In this document: in pieces, positions 15,578-23,630 of the stretch | How the letters are laid out: each line of letters begins with the position of its first letter | Position numbering within the stretch: position 1 is the first letter of the stretch | Assembly: GCA_944412525.1 (NCBI GenBank) | Contig: CALYBM010000017.1 | Coordinates: 1-33,188 of the forward strand | DNA from: an uncultured Ruminococcus sp. | GTDB lineage: Bacteria; Bacillota; Clostridia; Oscillospirales; Acutalibacteraceae | Length of the DNA: 33,188 nt | Reading direction: 5' to 3' | Position numbers and translations under genes: made by a program | The notes under the pieces: generated by a model | Database searches by the model: none | Told to the model about the DNA's origin: nothing | What the model saw: only the letters and a program-made list of their open reading frames with translations

Positions 15578-16510
15578 ATGCCGATTAAGGTTCAGAGCAA
15601 TCTGCCCGCAATCAAGGTGCTTGAATCGGAAAATATCTTTGTTATGCCGAATGAGGTCGCATTAAGACAGGATATAAGACCGCTTAAAATTTTGATTCTT
15701 AACCTGATGCCAACAAAGATTGAAACCGAAACACAGCTTTTAAGGCTGCTTGGCAACAGTCCGCTGCAAGTGGATATTGAGCTTTTGCAGATGGCTTCGC
15801 ACACATCGAAAAACACATCGCCTCATCACCTGACTACATTTTACAAAACATTTCAGCAAATAAAAGACGAAACATTTGACGGTATGATTATCACGGGTGC
15901 TCCTGTTGAGCAGCTTGAATTTGAGGAAGTTGACTATTGGGATGAGCTTTGCGAGATTATGGAATGGTCAAAGCACAATGTTTATTCAACATTTCATATT
16001 TGCTGGGGCGCTCAGGCAGGATTGTATTATCATTACGGAATACAAAAATATCAGCTTCCCGAAAAGCTGAGCGGCATATATTCTCATAAGATCTTAAACC
16101 CTCATCACAGACTTATGAGAGGTTTTGACGACACATTTTCTATACCTCATTCCCGCTATACAGGTGTAAATGAGGCTGACATCAAAAAGTGTCTGGGTCT
16201 TGAAATACTGTCTGTTTCCGATAAGGCAGGTGTTGCGGTCGTTTGCAGCAAAACAGGCAGACAGGTTTTTGTTACGGGACATGCAGAATACGACAGGGAA
16301 ACGCTTGCAAATGAGTATTTTCGTGATGTAAGCAAGGGTATTAACCCCAAAATACCGTATAATTATTTTCCTGATGATGATGCGTCCAAGACGCCTCCGA
16401 TGGTGTGGAGGAGCAATGCTACTTTGCTTTATACAAATTGGCTGAACTATTTTGTATATCAGGCAACTCCCTATGATTTGCATGAGCTTATTGAAAAATA
16501 TCCCCATTAA
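15578..16510 (+). CDS. metA: Homoserine O-acyltransferase (MetA family, predicted O-acetyltransferase)
   Basis: MetA acylates homoserine in the first committed step of methionine synthesis. The 310-residue protein aligns without gaps to the usual numbering: nucleophile Cys142 ([10 protein letters not shown]) and His235 plus Glu237 (TGHAEYD). Residue 111 is Glu ([16 protein letters not shown]). Published work on this family found that Glu111 favours acetyl-CoA while Gly111, as in E. coli, favours succinyl-CoA. I therefore predict O-acetylhomoserine as product, despite the family name 'succinyltransferase'. The ribosome site is AAAGGTGGTG. The 58-base gap upstream leaves no room for a SAM riboswitch, which is unusual for a methionine gene in this group. 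A terminator follows. Confidence 0.95.
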   Translation: MPIKVQSNLPAIKVLESENIFVMPNEVALRQDIRPLKILILNLMPTKIETETQLLRLLGNSPLQVDIELLQMASHTSKNTSPHHLTTFYKTFQQIKDETFDGMIITGAPVEQLEFEEVDYWDELCEIMEWSKHNVYSTFHICWGAQAGLYYHYGIQKYQLPEKLSGIYSHKILNPHHRLMRGFDDTFSIPHSRYTGVNEADIKKCLGLEILSVSDKAGVAVVCSKTGRQVFVTGHAEYDRETLANEYFRDVSKGINPKIPYNYFPDDDASKTPPMVWRSNATLLYTNWLNYFVYQATPYDLHELIEKYPH

Positions 16511-16526
16511 ATTATGAGCATAAATT

Positions 16527-16562
16527 AAAGCCGAAAGGATTCAAATCCCTTCGGCTTTTGTT
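16527..16562 (+). terminator. Terminator after metA
   Basis: AAAGCCGAAAGG (16527-16538) pairs with CCCTTCGGCTTT (16547-16558), with one A-C mismatch, followed by TGTT. It lies between the convergent metA and DUF3795 genes and slightly overlaps the end of the latter. Confidence 0.75.
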
Positions 16563-16941
16563 ATGTAGTTTTTTTCCCTGTTTTAATAAACTCAATCAGC
16601 TTTTCAATATCATCAAAATAATCGTAATCACCGATTATTCCCTCGCGGTGATAGACAACTCCGTTTCTTTCGTTTTCTTCAAGGCGGTTAAGCAGTTTGT
16701 CTTCACCGTATCTTTTTGCAAACAAGGTGAATCCATACGGCTTAATTTTGCCAAGTAAGCCTTTTTTGCAGTTTTCACTGCATTCATAGCAATGATTTAT
16801 ACCTTTTTCAATCGTACATCTTCTGTTTGCACACAAATCCTTGTCTTTGCAATCGTCGGAAAGACAACCGCCGCAATTATCATTTTCTGAACATAGACAG
16901 CAGGCAAGACCGCAGCGTGCTATTCCCATTTCTTTTTTCAT
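16561..16941 (-). CDS. DUF3795-like cysteine-rich protein
   Basis: This 126-residue protein has a cysteine-dense N-terminal half: ARCGLACCLCSENDNCGGC, then a run of spaced Cys in CKDKDLCANRRC and NHCYECSENC. It has about fifteen cysteines in the first 65 residues. The pattern GLxCxxC...CxGC is that of the DUF3795 family, presumed to bind metal; its function is unknown. The C-terminal half is a soluble mixed alpha/beta segment ending DIEKLIEFIKTGKK. The start has GGAG 11 bases upstream, and the gene follows rpe after 15 bases, so it is co-transcribed. Any link to rpe is probably positional only. Confidence 0.82.
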   Translation of the reverse strand: MKKEMGIARCGLACCLCSENDNCGGCLSDDCKDKDLCANRRCTIEKGINHCYECSENCKKGLLGKIKPYGFTLFAKRYGEDKLLNRLEENERNGVVYHREGIIGDYDYFDDIEKLIEFIKTGKKTT

Positions 16942-16956
16942 AGTATGTAATCTCCG

Positions 16957-17601
16957 TTAATACGACTTTAATTTTGCAATGGCATCTGCCGCATCTTCAG
17001 CCTTAAAAACGGCTGTGCCGGCAACGCATATGTCGATTCCTGCGTTTGCCGCCTGTTCAATTGTAGTTTCGCCTATTCCGCCGTCAGCCTCTATCAAAAT
17101 ATCAATTCCGCGCCTTTTGCACTCGTCCCTGATTTCCTTTACTTTCGGCAGCATATCAGCCATAAAGCTCTGTCCGCCGAAGCCCGGTTCAACAGTCATT
17201 ATAAGTACCATATCTATTTTATCAAGATAAGGGAAAACCGAGCTTGCAGGTGTTTTTGGCTTGATGACAAGCCCCGGTTTTACACCACGGCTTTTAATTT
17301 TTTCAATCGTTTTATCAATATCCGAGTCACATTCAATGTGAAAAGTAATTATGTCTGCGCCGGCGTCGGCAAAGTCTTCTGCGTATTTGAGCGGGTCACT
17401 TATCATAAGGTGGACATCAAAAGGTTTATCTGTATATTTTCTGACAGACTTAATTACGGGTGCGCCGAATGTTATATTTGGAACAAAATGACCGTCCATA
17501 ACATCAAGGTGCATTAAATCAGCCCCTGCCTTGTCCATTCTAACAATTTCTTCACCCATTTTTGAAAAGTCACAGGATAAAAGTGACGGTGCGATTTTCA
17601 T
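16957..17601 (-). CDS. rpe: Ribulose-phosphate 3-epimerase
   Basis: Rpe interconverts ribulose-5-P and xylulose-5-P in the non-oxidative pentose phosphate pathway, which also supplies erythrose-4-P for the aromatic pathway encoded later in this window. The 214-residue TIM barrel carries the expected metal and catalytic residues in HLDVMDGHFVPNITFG, DVHLMI, MTVEPGFGGQSFM and EADGGI. The ribosome site AAAGGAAG precedes ATG 17601. It lies 66 bases after the degenerate P-type ATPase gene. In many Firmicutes rpe follows prkC and rsgA, but here it does not. Confidence 0.97.
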   Translation of the reverse strand: MKIAPSLLSCDFSKMGEEIVRMDKAGADLMHLDVMDGHFVPNITFGAPVIKSVRKYTDKPFDVHLMISDPLKYAEDFADAGADIITFHIECDSDIDKTIEKIKSRGVKPGLVIKPKTPASSVFPYLDKIDMVLIMTVEPGFGGQSFMADMLPKVKEIRDECKRRGIDILIEADGGIGETTIEQAANAGIDICVAGTAVFKAEDAADAIAKLKSY

Positions 17602-17667
17602 TTTATACTTCCTTTCACAGCTTGTTTACAAAATTATTATTTTGAAATTAATCAAATAAAAATGCGG

Positions 17668-20328
17668 TTACGGCTTTTGAGTTGACGGAGCGACTACTGC
17701 GGCAATGCCCCAGAAAAGTGAGTAAAGCAAAACTTCAAGCGTTCCCATTACTCCGACGCCTGCATACAAAGCAAGCGTTGCCGCAACTAAAATACCGAGA
17801 ATAATTGCCATAAGCTGAATAAGTATGGAAAGTGAGATATTCTGCTTTATTCTTACGCTGCCGGATACGGCACGGGCAAGAGATGAAGTTTTGCCTCCTG
17901 TTATGAGGTAGGCTCTTGATTTTTCTTCGACTACACTTTGGGTCTCTTTCAGAGTGTTTCCAAGTCCTGTAGGAAGTACCTTTATGCTTCTGTAGAACAG
18001 TGTGTAAAGTTCGGCAATGAGGTCGTTTGTAATGTTGTAGTCTGTTGTTCTTATAAGAAAACTTATGCCGTTTGCTTCGGCACGGTGAAGCTCTGTTTTT
18101 AACTCTTGGTCAGCGTGGTATCTTGTTACCACCATTGCGACAAGTCTGCCGGCTCTTGACAGATAAGTTACCTGCTTTCCGTTTGATGTGTATTTTTCCT
18201 CGTATTCAATACTCGGAGTTTCAACATTGTATTTTTCAAGCAGCTTGCGTGAACCGACAAGTATTCTTTCGCTGTTAATCCATCCTACAAGTCCCATTTC
18301 GTCCTCGTAAAGCACGCTTTCCACTTCCGGCAGGGTTCCGTTTGTTTCAGCCACAACAGATTCAAATGCGTTTGCGATAGGATTTTGAGCTTCTTTTAAA
18401 ATGGCTATTCCGCACAGCAGGGATTCGTCTACATTGTATTCTTCATAGGTCTTTATACCGTCAAGCTGAATTGAATCCGCAGGGAACAGCTCGTTTGCGT
18501 CAATCATAATTGCGGTACTGTCGCAAAATTGCCTGATTGACGGATATCCCGACAGCATGGCACCGAACGAAAGGAGCTTTTTGCAAAGAATTCTGACAGG
18601 CAGATTTACCGAAACAAGAGTTGCAACGGGAATCGCAACCGCCGTCATAAGTGCAAAGGCGTTAACGGCGTCGGTAAACGACACCTTAACGATACCGTAG
18701 ATAATTGTAATTATGACTGCGGCAATTGTTGTAATCGGAGCAAGCTTTGATGCAAGGTCCTCACTCGGATCGGGCGCATATGATATTTTAAGAAAATTTG
18801 ACGGAAATTTAGTTTTGTGCTGATAAGCAATGATAGTTTTGTCAGACGCCGTTCCGCTTAGCATTTGATTTGCAACAGATTCGTTGTTATAGATTTTTGC
18901 GGCGTACTTTTGACCTTTTGACGAAATAAATTTAAAGTTATCCTTAACTCTCAGCACCATAATCAGCTTTCCAAAATTGTTAACAAAGAAAGCAAGCAAA
19001 ACGATTACACAGTAATAGTTTATGTTAAAGGAATTTAAGTCACCGATACAGAAGAAAGAAACTATTGTTTGTATCATTGCGGCGACCGAGCCTACCGCAA
19101 CGGCGGTGTCGGAATTTCCCTTAAATCTTACAAGCGGAGTGAGACCGCTCAGTACTGCGATTCTGTTTATAAACAGAGAAAAACCGACTAATATAAAGTT
19201 TAAAATAGCGTATGCGGCCGGTGCAAAAGAAACTGCGAAGCAAATTGCTTCGGGGAAAAGGCGTGTCACAACAGTCAAAACTATTGATAATGCCGCAATT
19301 ATACCTGAGATAAGACTGCGGATAAAAAGCTTTTTAATGTTGTGATTAAGCTCATACATAATGCTTTTTTCATCGTCATCTCCCGTGTAATCCTCAACGG
19401 GCTTTGTCTTTTCTTTGGGAGTGTCGTTGTCGTCCGACTCGTCCTTTGAGAAAAAACCGACAATGGCCGAAAGTACTTTTTCCTTAGCAGAACGCTTGTC
19501 CTTGTTTTCCTCCTGCTCCTGCTCATCCTCAACTTTTGGTTCGGGACGGATAACATGGGCTATTACCGACGGGTTTTTTGAACGGATATATTCATCGTAT
19601 TCATGTGCAACAACATCGGTAAATTTACCTGCTTTGACATTTATAATTTCTCTCGGTTCATCGAGACGGTATATCGGAACTTTTGCCACAATTTTCTTGG
19701 GTGAGCTTTTGGGAGGTTCCTCCTCATTATCATCGTTTTTTACACCGAAAAGCTGTTCGTATTTGCCTTTTTCAGTTTCTTTTTTTGAGCTTTGTTCTTT
19801 TGTGCCTTGATTTTCATTACTGCCGAGCTCAATATCAATGCTGTCAATACTTTCGATTTGGCTTGCATCATCCCTAAACTGCTCCACTTCGCCGATTACT
19901 TCTGCCGAAAAGCTCGTATTTTCATCGTATTCGGGGGAGAGAGAAATAATTTTATTTTCTTCGGCCTCAGCTTTTGCCTTTTCTTCCTGCTCTTGTTTTA
20001 AAGCCTTTTTTTCAGCGTCGGCTAATGCCTGCTCGGGAGTTTTTACCTCTCCGGTGTTTCCGTCCATCATAAGGGACGCCTGCATTGTTGCGGCTGTCTT
20101 TTCGCCTACAATAGTGTTTGATGTATCAATATCATCAAGCGGACTTTCGTTTTTCAGCCTTGGCTTTTTGTTTGCGTTGCTGAAAATATCGTCCATTTTG
20201 GGCTTCGCACGATATTTTTGCGCGGTTTTTTCCATTTTCTCCTGGTCAGCAAGATAGTGTGTTTCTTCAAGTATGCTTTCTATTTCCTGTTCATAAAGTG
20301 AATCATAGTTATTATCTCGTTGTGACAA
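17668..20328 (-). CDS. Degenerate P-type (P1B-like) ATPase, predicted pseudo-enzyme, with long acidic N-terminal region
   Basis: The 886-residue product has an acidic, charged N-terminal region (about 1-330), then eight predicted membrane helices spaced as in P1B pumps (near 335, 365, 410, 440, 530, 555, 832 and 860). A 250-residue cytoplasmic loop lies between helices six and seven. Remnants are recognisable: NPIANAFESV for the HP motif, GLVGWINSERILVGSRKLL for the nucleotide domain, and SVRIKQNISLSILIQL before the last helices. The catalytic motifs are gone: DKTGT is DANELF (Asp about 610), the membrane CPC is IPV, GDGxND and A-domain TGE are absent, and the TGD site reads RTTD. The start is TTG 20328 with AAAGGAG well spaced; GTG 20337 abuts the ribosome site. 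Confidence 0.85.
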   Translation of the reverse strand: MSQRDNNYDSLYEQEIESILEETHYLADQEKMEKTAQKYRAKPKMDDIFSNANKKPRLKNESPLDDIDTSNTIVGEKTAATMQASLMMDGNTGEVKTPEQALADAEKKALKQEQEEKAKAEAEENKIISLSPEYDENTSFSAEVIGEVEQFRDDASQIESIDSIDIELGSNENQGTKEQSSKKETEKGKYEQLFGVKNDDNEEEPPKSSPKKIVAKVPIYRLDEPREIINVKAGKFTDVVAHEYDEYIRSKNPSVIAHVIRPEPKVEDEQEQEENKDKRSAKEKVLSAIVGFFSKDESDDNDTPKEKTKPVEDYTGDDDEKSIMYELNHNIKKLFIRSLISGIIAALSIVLTVVTRLFPEAICFAVSFAPAAYAILNFILVGFSLFINRIAVLSGLTPLVRFKGNSDTAVAVGSVAAMIQTIVSFFCIGDLNSFNINYYCVIVLLAFFVNNFGKLIMVLRVKDNFKFISSKGQKYAAKIYNNESVANQMLSGTASDKTIIAYQHKTKFPSNFLKISYAPDPSEDLASKLAPITTIAAVIITIIYGIVKVSFTDAVNAFALMTAVAIPVATLVSVNLPVRILCKKLLSFGAMLSGYPSIRQFCDSTAIMIDANELFPADSIQLDGIKTYEEYNVDESLLCGIAILKEAQNPIANAFESVVAETNGTLPEVESVLYEDEMGLVGWINSERILVGSRKLLEKYNVETPSIEYEEKYTSNGKQVTYLSRAGRLVAMVVTRYHADQELKTELHRAEANGISFLIRTTDYNITNDLIAELYTLFYRSIKVLPTGLGNTLKETQSVVEEKSRAYLITGGKTSSLARAVSGSVRIKQNISLSILIQLMAIILGILVAATLALYAGVGVMGTLEVLLYSLFWGIAAVVAPSTQKP

Positions 20329-20389
20329 GGGTAACACTCCTTTCGTGTTTTGCAGGCTTTTCAGTATGACTTTGGCTTGTCCGCAAACA

Positions 20390-21139
20390 TTACCTTTTGT
20401 TCATAGCACTGTACATAAGTATCCCTGCGGCAACAGATGCGTTGAGGGAATTAATTTTACCTTTCATGGGAAGAGATACAATCACATCGCATTTTTCTCT
20501 TACAAGCCGTGAAATTCCCTTTCCCTCGTTGCCGATTACAATGGCACAAGCTCCCGAAAAATCGCATTTTGTGTAGTCGGTTCCGTCCATGTCCGCCCCG
20601 TAAACCCATACATTGCGTTCTTTCAGTTCGTCTATAAGATTTGCAATATTTGTTACCCGCGCAACCCTCATATATTCAACGGCACCCGCCGACGCCTTGC
20701 CCACGGTGTAGCTAAGGCTTGCACTGCGTCGTTTCGGAACAATTACGCCGTGAACTCCTGCACATTCCGCGGTGCGGATTATTGCACCGAGATTGTGAGG
20801 ATCCTCGATTTCGTCGAGAACAATAATAAACGGCAACTCGTTTCTGCTTTGTGCATATTCAAAGATATCTTCTACCGATGAATATTCTTTTACGGCGGCA
20901 AATGCAATTATACCCTGATGGTTTGTATTGCCTGCAATGTAGTCAAGCTTTGTTCTGTCAACCTCTTTAACGGGAATTTGTTTTTGCTTTGCCTTTGCAA
21001 TAATTCCCACAACGGCACCGTTTTTTTCGCCTCTCGCAACGAGAATTTTGTCTATGGCTCTGCTGCTCCTGACCGCTTCGCTTACGGGATTTCTGCCTGA
21101 AATAATATCTGATTTTAATTCATTGTTTTTTTCAGTCAT
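20390..21139 (-). CDS. rlmB: TrmH/SpoU-family RNA 2'-O-methyltransferase, RlmB-like
   Basis: This SPOUT enzyme is predicted to methylate the ribose of G2251 in 23S rRNA, or a related target. The 249-residue protein has an N-terminal L30e-like substrate-binding domain (SGRNPVSEAVRSSRAIDKILVA) and the three SpoU motifs: DPHNLGAIIRTAECAG, VIGNEGKGISRLV and LPMKGKINSLNASVAAGI. The start is ATG 21139 with TGAGGT upstream; the longer TTG frame at 21151 overlaps this ribosome site. It is first in a likely operon with the degenerate P-type ATPase (50-base gap). RlmB-like proteins are hard to separate from tRNA-modifying relatives by sequence alone. Confidence 0.92.
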   Translation of the reverse strand: MTEKNNELKSDIISGRNPVSEAVRSSRAIDKILVARGEKNGAVVGIIAKAKQKQIPVKEVDRTKLDYIAGNTNHQGIIAFAAVKEYSSVEDIFEYAQSRNELPFIIVLDEIEDPHNLGAIIRTAECAGVHGVIVPKRRSASLSYTVGKASAGAVEYMRVARVTNIANLIDELKERNVWVYGADMDGTDYTKCDFSGACAIVIGNEGKGISRLVREKCDVIVSLPMKGKINSLNASVAAGILMYSAMNKR

Positions 21140-21181
21140 TTTGTACCTCAAAATAAATGATAATTAAATATATACTGACAT

Positions 21182-21190
21182 ATTATATCA
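21182..21190 (-). promoter_or_regulatory. Extended -10 promoter for rlmB
   Basis: On the minus strand TGATATAAT gives a consensus -10 with a TG extension (TATAAT at 21187-21182). The -35 region is weak (TATATT at 17 bases). It lies about 43 bases before the rlmB ATG. Confidence 0.5.
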
Positions 21191-21231
21191 TAAAATTTTG
21201 AAATAATATATACTTATGCGAAAAATAATGA

Positions 21232-21813
21232 CTAAACATAATAAAGAGTGTCAAGAATTATTGCTCCCGTGTCGAGATTTTTCGGAATTATTCCGTAAAG
21301 TCCCGTCAATCTGTCTTCAAAAATACATATGTGCGGAGGAAACGGTGTAAAACTGAAGAAAAACGCCGCAAACAGCATAAGCATAAAAAATGCGGGATAA
21401 AACAAATCTTCAAGTTTGCGGTTTGAATACATCAGTCTGTAGGATAAAAACAATGATGTGCAAATGCAGAATATTGCACATATAAAGCACAGGATAAATT
21501 CATCATCAAGGTTAAGCAAACTCAATACAAGAGAAATTAAAATATATGACACACCGAGATAGTACAGAGATATTACCTTAACGGCCGCAAAGCGTTTAAG
21601 CGGAAGGTGAAGACTTAAAAGCTCAAGAAATCCCCAAAGAGCATAAGGCAAAAGCATGGTCTTTAAAATTTCCCAAATGCTGTCGTTTACCGAGCCGAAA
21701 ATCACTCCTATTGCTTCTCTGTTGCAGAGAAGATAAAGGTTTTGCATAAATACGGAAAGGATAATGATGAAAAATATTCCGCCTATTTCGAGTTTCATAA
21801 GTGTTTTTTTCAT
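21232..21813 (-). CDS. DUF6512-like integral membrane protein
   Basis: This 193-residue protein has about six predicted membrane segments and no enzyme motif that I recognise. The N-terminus KLEIGGIFFIIIL followed by IGVIFGSVNDSIWEILKTMLLPYALWGFLEL fits what I recall of the DUF6512 family (the SVNxSxWEhlK pattern), whose function is unknown. The ribosome site GAGGTGG is ideally placed. It stands alone: 319 bases of AT-rich DNA separate it from spmB upstream, and rlmB downstream has its own promoter. Confidence 0.78.
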   Translation of the reverse strand: MKKTLMKLEIGGIFFIIILSVFMQNLYLLCNREAIGVIFGSVNDSIWEILKTMLLPYALWGFLELLSLHLPLKRFAAVKVISLYYLGVSYILISLVLSLLNLDDEFILCFICAIFCICTSLFLSYRLMYSNRKLEDLFYPAFFMLMLFAAFFFSFTPFPPHICIFEDRLTGLYGIIPKNLDTGAIILDTLYYV

Positions 21814-22132
21814 ATGCCACCTCGGATATTATTTATAAAATGAGATTGAAATGTATTTTTAATATTCTCAAAATAAAATATACAAAAAGTATATTTCTAT
21901 TCTTTCAACAAAAATGTTGAAAACTATGTTGAAAGTGTTAACACACATGCAAAATCACACCGTAATTTACAAGAATTTTACAGAGTAATTAAAAATATAT
22001 CAAAATTTTGTGTTTTCAACAGACAAGAGATTGTTAAAAAAATATCAAAAATAAATTACTAATCGTATAATGATAATGTCAATTCTGTTTTTTTGTAAAA
22101 TTTAAATTTTAATATCCGTTTTTTGTTTTTGT
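21814..22132 (-). other. AT-rich intergenic region with clustered TGTTGAAA motifs
   Basis: I see no gene here. It holds CTTTCAACA (21902-21910), TGTTGAAAA (21915-21923), TGTTGAAAG (21927-21935), a perfect palindrome GTGTTAACAC (21935-21944), and a further TTTTCAACA near 22013. Closer to spmB lies an AT palindrome, AAAATTTAAATTTT (22097-22110). No clear sigma-A promoter for the DUF6512 gene and no strong GC hairpin after spmB were found. The motif cluster may be a binding region for a regulator. Confidence 0.5.
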
Positions 22133-22648
22133 TTAACTTGTTCCGAAATAAAGCCTTACGGTAATCACGCTCATTACAGCGGCAGTCATATCAGCTAAAA
22201 TTGCCGCAAAAAGCGTATGTCTGATTTTTTTTACTCTTATGCACCCGAAATACATAGCTATTGCATAAAATGTGGTTTCACTTGAGCCTGCAAGAACAGA
22301 AGCGACTCTTCCTGCAAAGCTGTCGGGACCGCTTGTTTCAAACAGCGATGTCAAAAGTGCCGTTGAGCCGCTTCCCGAAACAGGTCTTAAAAGAACCATG
22401 GGGACTATTTCGGGAGGGAATCCCAAAAAATCGGCGGCAGGCTCAATAAAGCTGCAAAGTACATCTATGGCACCGCTCGACCGCAGTAGATCAACAGCAA
22501 ACACAAGTCCTATAATTGTGGGAGCGATTGAATACAGTATTTGCATTCCTTCCTTTGCGCCCTTTAAAAACACATCAAAAACAGCTACTTTTTTTATCAA
22601 GCCAAACACAATTATGATGCAGGCGAAAACAGGCATAATTAATTCCAT
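22133..22648 (-). CDS. spmB: Spore maturation protein B
   Basis: SpmB is a polytopic membrane protein which, with SpmA, is needed for normal dehydration of the spore core in Bacillus. The 171-residue length fits. Both Spm proteins have nucleoside-transporter-like gate domains. The conserved VLLRPVSGSGSTALLTSLFE and GPDSFAGRVASVLAGSSETTFYAIAMYFG segments are typical of SpmB. Its ATG is three bases after the spmA stop, so the pair is translationally coupled. In Bacillus the operon is under sigma-E; no clear sporulation promoter is visible here. Confidence 0.94.
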   Translation of the reverse strand: MELIMPVFACIIIVFGLIKKVAVFDVFLKGAKEGMQILYSIAPTIIGLVFAVDLLRSSGAIDVLCSFIEPAADFLGFPPEIVPMVLLRPVSGSGSTALLTSLFETSGPDSFAGRVASVLAGSSETTFYAIAMYFGCIRVKKIRHTLFAAILADMTAAVMSVITVRLYFGTS

Positions 22649-22651
22649 GAC

Positions 22652-23239
22652 TTAACACTCATTCCTTTTTGATGAATTGAGGGTACAGGCACATATAAGA
22701 GCCACTGCAAGTGCGGTCGCGGAGGATATCCACACAGGGACGATAATTTCAAAGGGAGCCTGACTTGAGTAGGCAAGTCTTAGGGAGGCGAGTGTCGTAG
22801 GCAAAAGCTGAAGAGATGCCGTATTCAGTACAACAAATATTATCATCTCGTTGCTTGCCGTGTCCCGCCTGTCGTTAAGAGTATGTAACTGCTCCATGGC
22901 TTTCAGACCGAAAGGTGTAGCCGCATTACCGAGACCGAGCAAATTTGCACTTATGTTCATTGAAATGCTTTGAAAAGCGTCGCTGTTTTTGTCAAGCCTC
23001 GGAAACAACGGTCGTATAATCGGAGAAAAAATTTTTGCAAACACAGATGTCAGACCGCTTTCGACAGCAATCTTCATAATTCCCGACCAAAGACAAATTA
23101 TTCCTGCCATTGTAATAATTAATTGAATGGACGATGCACCGCTGTCCATAAGTGCCTTCGACAAAGTTTCTGTATTTCCGAGAAAAATCGAGCAAAAAAT
23201 ACTAATTATTACAAGTCCGCTCCAGATATAATTTAGCAT
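22652..23239 (-). CDS. spmA: Spore maturation protein A
   Basis: SpmA is the partner of SpmB in spore core dehydration. The 195-residue membrane protein has MLNYIWSGLVIISI at its start, the gate segment GIICLWSGIMKIAVESG, and the highly typical NISANLLGLGNAATPFGLKAM. ATG 23239 is preceded by AAGGAGATTTT. The longer frame reaching 23266 would start inside the region upstream of this ribosome site and is rejected. The pair shows that the host is, or recently was, a spore former. It is divergent from the AbrB-like gene, with a palindrome in the shared upstream region. Confidence 0.95.
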   Translation of the reverse strand: MLNYIWSGLVIISIFCSIFLGNTETLSKALMDSGASSIQLIITMAGIICLWSGIMKIAVESGLTSVFAKIFSPIIRPLFPRLDKNSDAFQSISMNISANLLGLGNAATPFGLKAMEQLHTLNDRRDTASNEMIIFVVLNTASLQLLPTTLASLRLAYSSQAPFEIIVPVWISSATALAVALICACTLNSSKRNEC

Positions 23240-23284
23240 AAAATCTCCTTTTTTGACAAATATCACTTTAAATCATTGGAATGT

Positions 23285-23302
23285 GTTCACAAATTTGTGT
23301 AC
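23285..23302. promoter_or_regulatory. Palindrome in the spmA / AbrB-like divergent region (candidate operator)
   Basis: The core CACAAATTTGTG (23288-23299) is a perfect 12-bp palindrome. With flanks it becomes 18 bp (GTT...TAC) with one mismatched pair. It lies 22 bases upstream of the -35 box of the AbrB-like gene and 46 bases before the spmA start, so it could act on either gene. Confidence 0.45.
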
Positions 23303-23324
23303 AATGTAAAATTTACTGTTTTTG

Positions 23325-23353
23325 TTGACATATAGCGAGATAAATGGTAGAAT
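23325..23353 (+). promoter_or_regulatory. Sigma-A promoter for the AbrB-like gene
   Basis: A consensus TTGACA (23325-23330), a 17-base spacer and TAGAAT (23348-23353) are present. Because transcription would begin near 23360, the in-frame ATG at 23344 cannot be the start codon. This decides the start of the gene at 23386. Confidence 0.8.
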
Positions 23354-23385
23354 ATATACAAAAAATGGTGATGGTGAAGGTTATT

Positions 23386-23622
23386 ATGATTTATACTAAT
23401 TTTAGAGAAATTGACAAAGCAGGTCGAATTGTGATATCTAAGGACATCAGAAGACATCTCAATCTTAACCCCGGTGATGTTCTCCATATTGAGGCTGACG
23501 ACCATTGTATTACAATTAAAAAAGCGGAAAACAAATGTGTATTCTGTAACTCCACAGTTAACCTCGAGGAATTTGAGGGTAAGTATGTGTGTGCAGAATG
23601 CCTTAAAAAGCTCCGTTCATAA
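23386..23622 (+). CDS. AbrB/SpoVT-family regulator with C-terminal four-cysteine motif
   Basis: This 78-residue DNA-binding protein has an N-terminal AbrB swapped-hairpin domain (REIDKAGRIVISKDIRRHLNLNPGDVLHIE) close to that of B. subtilis AbrB. A short C-terminal segment follows, with C-x2-C and C-x2-C pairs (CVFCNSTVNLEEF, then YVCAEC), which looks like a small zinc-binding knuckle in place of the Bacillus AbrB C-terminal oligomerisation domain. The start at ATG 23386 is set by the promoter position and a GAAGG ribosome site. AbrB proteins control transition-state and sporulation genes and often their own promoter, so nearby spmA and the palindrome at 23285 are plausible targets by inference. 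Confidence 0.92.
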   Translation: MIYTNFREIDKAGRIVISKDIRRHLNLNPGDVLHIEADDHCITIKKAENKCVFCNSTVNLEEFEGKYVCAECLKKLRS

Positions 23623-23630
23623 GACTTGCC

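Noticed and set aside
18825-18850. A DKT triplet in the pseudo-ATPase that might be the phosphorylation motif
   Set aside because: It reads SDKTIIAY, lacks the following GT, and lies in the loop before the fifth helix, not after the sixth helix where the phosphorylation site belongs.
23344-23385. Upstream ATG extension of the AbrB-like gene
   Set aside because: It lies on top of the -10 region of the consensus promoter TTGACA-17-TAGAAT, so it is upstream of the transcription start.
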